Origin: Candidatus Omnitrophota bacterium
GTDB taxonomy: Bacteria > Omnitrophota > 4484-213
Assembly: GCA_030639955.1 (NCBI GenBank)
Contig: DAOWKH010000090.1
Coordinates: forward strand, 1-5,098
DNA: 5,098 bases
Reading direction: 5' to 3'
In this document: positions 1-4,924 of the stretch, one piece after another
How the letters are laid out: every line of letters begins with the position of its first letter
Position numbering within the stretch: position 1 is the stretch's first letter
Made by a program: the position numbers and the translations under genes
The notes under the pieces: generated by a model
What the model saw: only the letters and a program-made list of their open reading frames with translations
What the model was told of the DNA's origin: nothing
Databases searched by the model: none

Positions 1-1251
1 GAATTGAAGAGGATAAGTAAACCGGTGAAGGATAGAAAGGAAATCGCCCAGGTTGCCTCAGTTGCCGCTAATAATGATTCTACCATTGGCAATCTGATTG
101 CTGACGCAATGGAGAAGGTAGGTAAGGATGGAGTAATCACTGTGGAAGAAGCAAAGACAATGGAAACGGATTTAGATGTGGTAGAAGGGATGCAGTTTGA
201 CCAGGGTTATCTTTCGCCTTATTTTGTCACCGACGCCGAAAAGATGGAGGTTTCTCTGGAAGATCCCTATATTTTGATTCACGAGAAAAAGATTTCGGTG
301 CTTAAAGATATGCTTCCTTTGTTAGAGAAACTCGCCCGCACCGGTAAACCCCTATTGATTATTGCTGAAGATGTAGAAGGAGAGGCCTTAGCGACCTTAG
401 TAGTAAATAAAATAAGAGGAACTTTGGCCTGCGTAGCGGTAAAAGCCCCTGGTTTTGGTGACCGCCGAAAGGCAATGTTAGATGACATTGCTGCACTTAC
501 CGGCGGAAAGGCGATTACTGAGGATTTGGGAATAAAATTGGAGAATATCGACCTCAAGGATTTGGGAAGGGCAAAGAGAATTAGTGTTGATAAGGAGAAT
601 ACTACTATTGTTGAAGGAAGCGGGAAGAGTTCAGATATCTCGGGAAGAATTGCCCAGATCAAAAAGCAAATTGAGGAATCTACCTCTGATTATGATAAAG
701 AAAAGCTTCAGGAGAGATTGGCAAAGCTTGCCGGCGGAGTAGCAGTGATTAATGTGGGAGCAAGCACCGAGACCGAGATGAAGGAAAAGAAGGCGAGGGT
801 TGAGGATGCTCTGCACGCCACTCGCGCCGCAGTAGAGGAAGGTATTATCCCCGGCGGCGGGGTAGCCTTATTGCGGGCTTCTAAGAGTTTGGATGAGTTG
901 CGATTGCGCGCTGATGAGAAGATTGGCCGCCAGATAATTAAACGGGCATTGGAAGAACCGATAAGGCAGATTATCAATAATGCCGGAATGGAGGGCTCGG
1001 TAGTGGTAGAAAAGGTTAAGCATGAAAAGACCAATGTCGGGTATGATGTCTTAAAAGAGGACTATGTAGATATGATTGAGTCCGGAGTCATTGACCCCAC
1101 CAAGGTTACCCGCACCGCCTTAGAAAATGCGGCAAGCATTTCGGCTTTATTAGTTACTACCGAGGCCTTGATTACTGATATTCCCGAGAAAGAAAAATCA
1201 GCAATGCCTCCAATGCCTCCAGGCGGGGGAATGGGCGGAGGGATGTATTAA
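1..1251 (+). CDS. groEL: GroEL (Hsp60) chaperonin, C-terminal 416 residues; 5' end outside window
   Basis: ATP-driven folding chaperonin that forms the cytosolic tetradecameric ring and works with the GroES lid. The frame is open from base 1 (Glu-Leu-Lys-Arg), so the TTG at 4 is an internal Leu codon and not a start. By alignment from memory with E. coli GroEL, the first codon matches about residue 130, so roughly 129 N-terminal residues (including the DGTTT ATP loop) lie to the left. Visible family marks are VVEGMQFDQGYLSPYF in the apical domain, IIAEDVEGEALATLVVN, KAPGFGDRRKAML, and the signature AAVEEGIIPGGG. The catalytic Asp (E. coli D398) is codon 269 in VEDALHATRAA, and the nucleotide-contacting Asp is codon 365 in GVIDPTKVTR. 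The tail is a short Met/Pro/Gly-rich stretch ending GGGMGGGMY, like the usual GGM tail. The implied full length of about 545 residues is normal. Unusually, groES lies downstream rather than upstream. Confidence 0.98.
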   Translation, partial: ELKRISKPVKDRKEIAQVASVAANNDSTIGNLIADAMEKVGKDGVITVEEAKTMETDLDVVEGMQFDQGYLSPYFVTDAEKMEVSLEDPYILIHEKKISVLKDMLPLLEKLARTGKPLLIIAEDVEGEALATLVVNKIRGTLACVAVKAPGFGDRRKAMLDDIAALTGGKAITEDLGIKLENIDLKDLGRAKRISVDKENTTIVEGSGKSSDISGRIAQIKKQIEESTSDYDKEKLQERLAKLAGGVAVINVGASTETEMKEKKARVEDALHATRAAVEEGIIPGGGVALLRASKSLDELRLRADEKIGRQIIKRALEEPIRQIINNAGMEGSVVVEKVKHEKTNVGYDVLKEDYVDMIESGVIDPTKVTRTALENAASISALLVTTEALITDIPEKEKSAMPPMPPGGGMGGGMY

Positions 1252-1252
1252 T

Positions 1253-1279
1253 AGACATACTATAAAAATCAGTATGTCT
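1253..1279 (+). repeat. Hairpin just after groEL stop (9-bp perfect stem)
   Basis: AGACATACT (1253-1261) and AGTATGTCT (1271-1279) are perfect reverse complements around a 9-nt loop, starting two bases after the groEL stop codon. No T-run follows, so it is not a standard intrinsic terminator. It could protect the groEL mRNA 3' end or act as a weak attenuator before groES. The stem is clear in the sequence; the role is inferred. Confidence 0.6.
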
Positions 1280-1364
1280 GATTACAACGATTAAAAAAAT
1301 AGATTACAGCGATTATTTATTGAAGAGAGAAATCTCCGTAATCTTTTGTAATCTCTGTAATCAG
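1278..1364. repeat. 87-bp imperfect dyad built from GATTA units (MITE- or REP-like)
   Basis: The outer arms, CTGATTACAACGATTA (1278-1293) and TAATCTCTGTAATCAG (1349-1364), pair at 14 of 16 positions. Inside them, GATTACAGCGATTA (1302-1315) faces a second inverted set at 1331-1343 (GATT and GATTAC on the minus strand) and pairs with it around an internal loop. GATTA units start at 1280, 1289, 1302 and 1311 on +, with four matching units on -, spaced 9 to 13 bp. The innermost part has a GAGA-GAAA-TCTC hairpin (1325-1336). No target-site duplication or open reading frame is evident. It may be a non-autonomous repeat or a long RNA hairpin separating groEL from groES. Confidence 0.6.
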
Positions 1365-1382
1365 CTATAACGAAGTTATAGC
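1364..1382 (+). promoter_or_regulatory. 8-bp hairpin abutting the groES ribosome binding site
   Basis: GCTATAAC (1364-1371) and GTTATAGC (1375-1382) form a perfect 8-bp stem with a GAA loop. The stem ends one base before the groES Shine-Dalgarno AGGAGG (1383-1388), which lies 6 nt from the ATG. In RNA the stem would leave the Shine-Dalgarno single-stranded, so it may keep the site open or mark an mRNA processing point. The stem is seen directly; the function is inferred. Confidence 0.5.
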
Positions 1383-1394
1383 AGGAGGAATAAA

Positions 1395-1682
1395 ATGAAC
1401 TTGAAGCCATTGGGTGATCATATTATTGTTAAAAGATTAGAAGCAGAAAACAAAACAAAGGGTGGGATTGTAATTCCGGATACCGCCAAAGAAAAGCCCC
1501 AGCAGGGAAAGGTAATTGCCGCCGGTAAAGGGAAGATGCTCGAGGACGGCAAGGTTATCCCTCTGGAGGTAAAAAAAGGAAATAAAATTCTCTTTGGTAA
1601 ATACTCCGGGGATGAAATCAAGGTTGATTTAGAAGATTATTTGATTATCCGCGAGAGCGATGTTCTGGCAATAATTGAGTAA
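1395..1682 (+). CDS. groES: GroES (Hsp10) co-chaperonin
   Basis: Heptameric lid that caps the GroEL ring and encloses the folding chamber. The 95-residue product is normal length for the family. It begins MNLKPLGDHIIVKRLEAE, the standard first strand. The mobile loop that docks on GroEL is at about residues 17-33 and carries the hydrophobic tripeptide in KGGIVIPDTAKEKPQQG. Later family marks are GKVIAAGKGK, KKGNKILFGKYSGDEIKVD and the closing strand YLIIRESDVLAIIE. The start is fixed by AGGAGG 6 nt upstream and by the family N-terminus. It lies 143 bp downstream of groEL, the reverse of the common groES-groEL order, behind a heavily structured spacer. No convincing promoter is visible in that spacer, so cotranscription with groEL is likely. 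An intrinsic terminator follows. Confidence 0.98.
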   Translation: MNLKPLGDHIIVKRLEAENKTKGGIVIPDTAKEKPQQGKVIAAGKGKMLEDGKVIPLEVKKGNKILFGKYSGDEIKVDLEDYLIIRESDVLAIIE

Positions 1683-1709
1683 GTAATAATACTAGGTGTG
1701 AGTTTGCTT

Positions 1710-1744
1710 AAAAGCCGAGTTTAGATTCTAGACTCGGCTTTTTT
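1710..1744 (+). terminator. Rho-independent terminator of groEL-groES
   Basis: GCCGAGTTTAG (1714-1724) pairs with CTAGACTCGGC (1728-1738) as an 11-bp stem with one G-U pair and an ATT loop. Flanking AAAA/TTTT can extend it. Six Ts (1739-1744) follow the GC-rich stem base, giving a classic intrinsic terminator 27 nt after the groES stop. Confidence 0.92.
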
Positions 1745-1754
1745 AATAATTACC

Positions 1755-1783
1755 TTGACGAGAACAGTTGTATGTTTTATAAT
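1755..1783 (+). promoter_or_regulatory. Near-consensus sigma-70-type promoter for bioY-lgt-ndk
   Basis: The -35 TTGACG (1755-1760) and -10 TATAAT (1778-1783) are separated by exactly 17 bp, so 11 of 12 consensus bases match at ideal spacing. It lies between the groES terminator and bioY. The expected start of transcription is near 1790, which leaves a leader of about 10 nt that begins at the Shine-Dalgarno AGGAG (1790-1794). I saw no BirA-type operator (TTGTAAAC-like half sites) around it, so biotin control is not evident. Confidence 0.8.
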
Positions 1784-1800
1784 TATAGCAGGAGAAAGTA

Positions 1801-2445
1801 ATGCAAAAAGTAGTAGTGATTGATAGGTATCTTAAAGCGAGATTCCTATTTTTTAAATGGCGCTATAGTTTAACCTTGGTAAATAAACTCGCTTTGTGTC
1901 TCACAATGGCCTGTCTTACCGGGTTTTTGGCTCAGATTTGCATTCCTCTGCCGTTTACACCGGTTCCTATTACCGGCCAGGTCTTGGGTGTTCTTTTAAG
2001 CGGAGTAGTCTGTGGGGGGGCATTTGGGGCGCTCAGTCAGTTGCTCTATGTAGGTCTGGGATTAGCCGGGGTGCCCTGGCTTGCCGGAGGTACAGGGGGT
2101 TCTTTAGCTATTTTTTCTGCTAGTGGCGGCTATTTTATCGGTTTTATTATTGCTCCGTTAATAATCGGCCGCTGGACAGATAGATATATAGGAGCGCGGA
2201 GTTTTTTTTCTCAGCTGAAGCTTATGATGTTGGGAGTGGGGGTTATTTATCTCTGCGGAGCGCTTGTTTTGTCTCTGGTTATAAAATCAGGCCTTTGGGA
2301 AACACTGCTCAAGGGGGTAATTCCCTTTATTCTTGTGGATTTAGTAAAGGCATCTATAACCGCTGGTTTATCTTTTTCCATTCTCCCCAAGGCCTCTTAT
2401 AATGGAGAGATAGATAAAGCAAGATACACTCAGCGGAGATACTAA
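1801..2445 (+). CDS. bioY: BioY, biotin-binding membrane subunit of an ECF-type transporter
   Basis: Integral membrane substrate-binding (S) component that captures biotin for an energy-coupling-factor transporter. The 214-residue product has about six hydrophobic segments. Family marks are IPLPFTPVPITGQVLGVLLSG (residues about 48-68), AGGTGGSLAIFSASGGYFIGF (about 95-115), and the late D180-x-x-K183 pair in FILVDLVKASITAGL. That spacing matches the acidic/basic pair lining the biotin site in characterised BioY proteins, as I recall them. About 30 mostly basic N-terminal residues precede the first membrane helix, slightly longer than usual. The ATG at 1801 is supported by AGGAG 6 nt upstream. 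No bioM, bioN or ecfT gene is in the window, so it probably uses a shared ECF module encoded elsewhere. It is the first gene of a tight operon; its stop touches the lgt start. Confidence 0.95.
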   Translation: MQKVVVIDRYLKARFLFFKWRYSLTLVNKLALCLTMACLTGFLAQICIPLPFTPVPITGQVLGVLLSGVVCGGAFGALSQLLYVGLGLAGVPWLAGGTGGSLAIFSASGGYFIGFIIAPLIIGRWTDRYIGARSFFSQLKLMMLGVGVIYLCGALVLSLVIKSGLWETLLKGVIPFILVDLVKASITAGLSFSILPKASYNGEIDKARYTQRRY

Positions 2446-3234
2446 ATGTTCACTTCCCATTTAAATCCGGTATTTTTAAAACTGGGGAGCATAGAAATAA
2501 GGTATTATGGTCTGATCTGGCTGCTCTCCTTCTTTATTAGTTTAGGGCTGCTCAACTTTCTGGCAAAGAGAAGGAAGATAGAAATAGACAAAAAGGAAAT
2601 TTTTGACCTTGTTTCTTATGTCCTTTTAGGCGGGATTTTGGGAGCGCGGCTCTTTTATATTTTAGTTTATAATTTCGGGTTTTATTTAGTTCATCCCTGG
2701 GAAGCGCTTGCTATCTGGCATGGCGGATTGTCTATTCACGGAGGTCTTTTAGGCGGGCTATTAAGCGGGTTGATTTACTGCCGTCGCAGGAAGATTGATT
2801 TTTTTGCCCTCGCCGATGTTTTTGTTATTCCCCTGGCCCTTTGTTTGTGTTTAGGGAGAATAGGGAATTTTATTAATGGCGAGTTATACGGCCGAATCAG
2901 CTCTTTGCCCTGGGCAGTGAAGTTTCCCGGCGTAGAGGGCTTTCGCCATCCTTCCCAGCTCTATGAATCTTTAAAAAACCTGATTATTTTTGCTGTTCTG
3001 TGGAATTTAAATAAAAAGCGGCTAAAGAAAGGCATGCTTTTCTTTTTGTTCATTATCCTTTATTCTTTATTCAGATTTTTAGTAGAGTTTTTTCGCCAGC
3101 CCGACCCCCAGCTCGGCTTTCTTTTGGGAAATCTGACAATGGGGCAATTACTTTCCATTCCTTTTTTCTTAATAGGAATAGGCGGGTTAGTTTGGGTGAT
3201 ATATAATGATTCAGCAGACCTTAGTTCTAATTAA
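2446..3234 (+). CDS. lgt: Lgt, prolipoprotein diacylglyceryl transferase
   Basis: Cytoplasmic-membrane enzyme that transfers diacylglycerol from phosphatidylglycerol to the lipobox Cys of prolipoproteins, the first step of lipoprotein maturation. The 262 residues have about seven hydrophobic segments, near normal length. Residues matching E. coli Lgt essentials by motif are Y21 in RYYGLIW (Y26), H98 in GGLSIHGG (H103), D124 (D129), R138 and N141 in the signature GRIGNFINGELYGR (R143, N146), G149 (G154), and R210 and E214 in RFLVEFFRQPD (R239, E243). HPSQLYE (168-174) is also typical. The ATG directly follows the bioY stop with no gap. GGAG (2435-2438) inside the bioY end, 7 nt upstream, serves as its ribosome site, so translation is probably coupled. 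The 3' end overlaps ndk by 29 nt. Confidence 0.97.
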   Translation: MFTSHLNPVFLKLGSIEIRYYGLIWLLSFFISLGLLNFLAKRRKIEIDKKEIFDLVSYVLLGGILGARLFYILVYNFGFYLVHPWEALAIWHGGLSIHGGLLGGLLSGLIYCRRRKIDFFALADVFVIPLALCLCLGRIGNFINGELYGRISSLPWAVKFPGVEGFRHPSQLYESLKNLIIFAVLWNLNKKRLKKGMLFFLFIILYSLFRFLVEFFRQPDPQLGFLLGNLTMGQLLSIPFFLIGIGGLVWVIYNDSADLSSN

Positions 3235-3703
3235 ACCTGACGGACTAAAAAAGTCGCTTACCGGCAATATTTTGACCCGTCTTTCAGAGACGCGTCTGGA
3301 TATTATTGCCGCTAAGATTGTAACGGTAAGCCGAAAGTTAGCCGAGAAGCACTATTGCCATCTAAAAGACAAGCCATTTTTTGAAGACCTGATTAAATAT
3401 ATCTGCGGAGAATTTCATAAGAAGAAGGTTTTGGCAATGGTTTATTATGGTGAGCAGGCAATAGGCAAGGTGCGCGAGTTGGCTGGATTAACTAACCCCG
3501 AAGAAGCAGAGTCAGTTTCTATTCGCGGAGCTTACGGCAGAATAACCACCGGTGGCGTTTATGAAAATGTAATTCATACCTCTACAGACGAAAAAGAGGC
3601 AGAGAGAGAGATAAAGCTCTGGTTTGAGCCGGATGAGATTATCGCAGATATTTATCCTACCAAGGTTGTTAAAGAAGAGACAAAGAAAAAAATATGGGCG
3701 TAA
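3206..3703 (+). CDS. ndk: Nucleoside diphosphate kinase, slightly long form
   Basis: Cytosolic enzyme that moves the gamma phosphate from ATP to other (d)NDPs through a phosphohistidine. At 165 residues it exceeds the usual 135-150. Active-site residues are all present: K10 in LVLIKPDG, Y50, F59 in KPFFEDL, R90 in VRELAGLTNP, T96, R107 in SIRGAYG, N121 and the catalytic H124. The histidine motif is NVIHTSTD, where most bacterial enzymes have N-x-x-H-G/A-S-D. About 4 extra residues (RITTGGVYE region) sit between the IRG and NVIH motifs. A charged tail (TKVVKEETKKKIWA) follows the usual end. The ATG lies inside lgt (29-nt overlap) behind GGGTGA (3194-3199) at 6 nt. The protein starts MIQQTLVLIKPDG as the family expects, so a later start is unlikely. 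It is the last gene of the operon. Confidence 0.96.
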   Translation: MIQQTLVLIKPDGLKKSLTGNILTRLSETRLDIIAAKIVTVSRKLAEKHYCHLKDKPFFEDLIKYICGEFHKKKVLAMVYYGEQAIGKVRELAGLTNPEEAESVSIRGAYGRITTGGVYENVIHTSTDEKEAEREIKLWFEPDEIIADIYPTKVVKEETKKKIWA

Positions 3704-3725
3704 ATGCGCTGCACGCTACAAGTTA

Positions 3726-3791
3726 TAACAGAACTTTTGCAAAAATCCACCTAACTCAACAAACTGAGATGAGATTGTAAAAGTCCTGTTA
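3726..3791. repeat. Imperfect 17-bp inverted repeat with 32-nt loop
   Basis: AACAGAACTTTTGCAA (3727-3742) and TTGTAAAAGTCCTGTT (3775-3790) pair at 14 of 16 positions as DNA, or 15 of 16 in RNA counting a G-U pair. One more T-A pair closes the outside (3726/3791). A small CTCA/TGAG hairpin sits in the loop. No poly-T follows, and a separate terminator comes straight after. It contains no gene and looks like a short palindromic repeat or the remnant of one. Confidence 0.55.
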
Positions 3792-3792
3792 A

Positions 3793-3837
3793 AAATAAAA
3801 ATGCCCCTTGATATAACATCGAGGGGCATTTTTATTT
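3793..3837. terminator. Bidirectional intrinsic terminator between ndk and the convergent gene
   Basis: Bases 3793-3812 pair with 3818-3837 as a 20-bp stem with one G-U pair and a 5-nt ATAAC loop. The GC core is GCCCC/GGGGC. A-rich bases on the left and T-rich bases on the right give a U-rich tail in both directions. It therefore can end the bioY-lgt-ndk transcript from the left and the minus-strand gene (stop at 3898) from the right. Confidence 0.92.
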
Positions 3838-3897
3838 ATCTCTGGTTTTTAAATTAAAGATTATAGAAATTTTAGAAAGACCAAAAGTTCTTTAATC

Positions 3898-4767
3898 CTA
3901 TCCAAAAATATAATCAATAATTCTTCCCAGAACAGGAATTTTCCTAGTCCAGTGCTTTTCTTCTTTTGGCTGAGAAGTTTCTGCAACATCAGAAATTTTG
4001 GCAAGAGTTTTTAATGATTCTTGCTGTAAAGAATAAATTTCTTCTTCGCTGAGAGGTTCTAAAAGAAATTTATCTAAATAAAGTTGGTCTGGATCTCCGT
4101 AAATACTTTTTCTGGCATCATAGTAAAGTCTTATATAGGTTGCTTCCTCTACATTAGGGATATTTCCTAAATATGTCCAGTGGTCACGCCATTCAGGAGG
4201 AAGATCATAGAGATTTCTCTCACTGTGGACAATAGTATTTTTATTCTCATCCAGAAGAGAGACCTCTAAAATTACTCCACCCATTGAGTGATCTGTAGTT
4301 TTTGTAGAAAATCCTAAGTTATACTTAGAAGCATTTATACTGCCAAAATCAATAGGAATTTTTAAGTCGCAAGTACTTTGCGTTACTCTTAATTTTAGAG
4401 AATAATTCCCATCACGAGCTTCTCCTATGCTAATCATAGGATCAGAAGGTAAAAGACCAAGGGAAAAACCCGGTTCCGTTAGGTAGATTCCTTCTATATT
4501 ACTCTCTGCAAAAAAATCTCCTGTTTCTCTCTCAAAATCAAACAGCACAATTTCCTGCAATAATTTCTCTGGAATGGGAGAACCATTTTTTGCTCTTTTA
4601 ATAAGCTCTTCAGGTGGAATTTCATCCTCGGAAAGATTCACTGGCTGATATTCTTTATAAATTTCTGTCCAATGCTGACTTTCTCTTTGTATATCTGCCG
4701 CAAAACTATTCGCACTTACCAAACTAAAAATTATTCCTATCACCAACAAGCTTAATATCTTTTGCAT
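3898..4767 (-). CDS. Exported hypothetical protein with probable beta-sandwich (carbohydrate-binding-like) domain
   Basis: I do not recognise the family. The 289-residue product begins with a clear Sec signal peptide: MQK, a hydrophobic core (4-18), then SANSFA-AD with probable cleavage after A23. There is no lipobox Cys; the only cysteine is C133. Residues 24-72 are polar and include PPEELIKRAKNGSPIPEKLLQE. Residues about 73-237 look like a jelly-roll: they open with VLFDFERETG, contain ARDGNYSLKLRV, and close with QLYLDKFLLEPL, the pattern of galactose-binding-like or CBM-type domains. Residues 238-270 are Glu/Lys/Gln-rich and helical, and the C-terminus is HWTRKIPVLGRIIDYIFG, an amphipathic or membrane-touching end. 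The ATG is set by AGGAGG (plus-strand 4773-4778) 5 nt away and by the signal peptide. It is monocistronic, with its own promoter and a shared terminator. A cell-surface or periplasmic glycan-binding role is only an inference. Confidence 0.85.
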   Translation of the reverse strand: MQKILSLLVIGIIFSLVSANSFAADIQRESQHWTEIYKEYQPVNLSEDEIPPEELIKRAKNGSPIPEKLLQEIVLFDFERETGDFFAESNIEGIYLTEPGFSLGLLPSDPMISIGEARDGNYSLKLRVTQSTCDLKIPIDFGSINASKYNLGFSTKTTDHSMGGVILEVSLLDENKNTIVHSERNLYDLPPEWRDHWTYLGNIPNVEEATYIRLYYDARKSIYGDPDQLYLDKFLLEPLSEEEIYSLQQESLKTLAKISDVAETSQPKEEKHWTRKIPVLGRIIDYIFG

Positions 4768-4785
4768 TTCGCCCTCCTTTCATTC

Positions 4786-4851
4786 CTCGCCGAAGGCGAG
4801 AGCCGAAGTCCGCCGAAGGCGGGCTGAAGATAGCCCCGACGTAGCGCTCTC
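4786..4851 (-). repeat. GC-rich element of GAA/UUC-loop hairpins in the leader of the exported-protein gene
   Basis: A GC island in AT-rich surroundings. Perfect hairpin A is CTCGCC-GAA-GGCGAG (4786-4800). Hairpin B is GTCCGCC-GAA-GGCGGGC (4808-4824, one G-T pair). The heptamer GCCGAAG occurs three times (4789, 4802, 4812). Two further pairings are possible, GGGCT/AGCCC (4821-4825 with 4832-4836) and GAGAGC/GCTCTC (4798-4803 with 4846-4851), and these compete with B and A. It ends 7 nt before the Shine-Dalgarno, inside the predicted 120-nt leader. It could be a dispersed genomic repeat or a cis-regulatory RNA. Confidence 0.6.
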
Positions 4852-4895
4852 ATTTACCTAAATTCTCACTTTTCATTCTATTTTCTATTAAAAAA

Positions 4896-4924
4896 ATTTT
4901 ATCACATTCCCTTTTCTTTGTCAA
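4896..4924 (-). promoter_or_regulatory. Strong sigma-70-type promoter for the exported-protein gene
   Basis: On the minus strand, TTGACA (plus 4919-4924) is a perfect -35. A 17-bp spacer follows, then -10 TAAAAT (plus 4896-4901), directly preceded by an extended -10 TGA. A/T-rich sequence upstream could act as an UP element. The predicted transcript starts near 4889, giving a leader of about 120 nt before the ATG at 4767 that includes the GC-rich hairpin element. Confidence 0.75.

Noticed and set aside
279..1034. Three overlapping minus-strand open frames inside groEL (279-662, 631-816, 708-1034).
   Set aside because: They lie opposite a strongly conserved groEL sequence, overlap one another, and have low-complexity Ser/Ala/Phe-rich translations with no recognisable motif or ribosome site.
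1365..1381. CGAAGTTAT in the hairpin before groES resembles a loxP arm.
   Set aside because: Only part of one arm matches, the spacer and full 13-bp arms are missing, and the stem is an ordinary 8-bp palindrome.
1252..1394. CIRCE (HrcA) operator between groEL and groES.
   Set aside because: CIRCE is TTAGCACTC-N9-GAGTGCTAA; none of the dyads here resembles it. A CIRCE, if present, would be upstream of groEL outside the window.
1418..1621. Minus-strand open frame opposite groES.
   Set aside because: It is fully contained in the conserved groES gene, and its translation has no domain features.
1740..1800. BirA-type biotin operator at the bioY promoter.
   Set aside because: No paired TTGTAAAC/GTTTACAA-like half sites are present around the promoter.
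1896..2123. Second + frame inside bioY.
   Set aside because: The bioY frame carries the conserved BioY motifs over the same bases. The alternative frame is Gly/Ser/Arg-rich and has no ribosome site.
3704..3754. 16-codon ORF beginning immediately after the ndk stop.
   Set aside because: There is no ribosome site, it is very short, and it runs into the palindromic repeat.
3898..3948. The C-terminus KIPVLGRIIDYIFG of the exported protein resembles the secretin motif (KVPxLGDIPxLGxLF).
   Set aside because: The protein is too small, lacks secretin N-domains and the beta-barrel, and only the short tail is similar. I treat it as chance or a shared amphipathic pattern.
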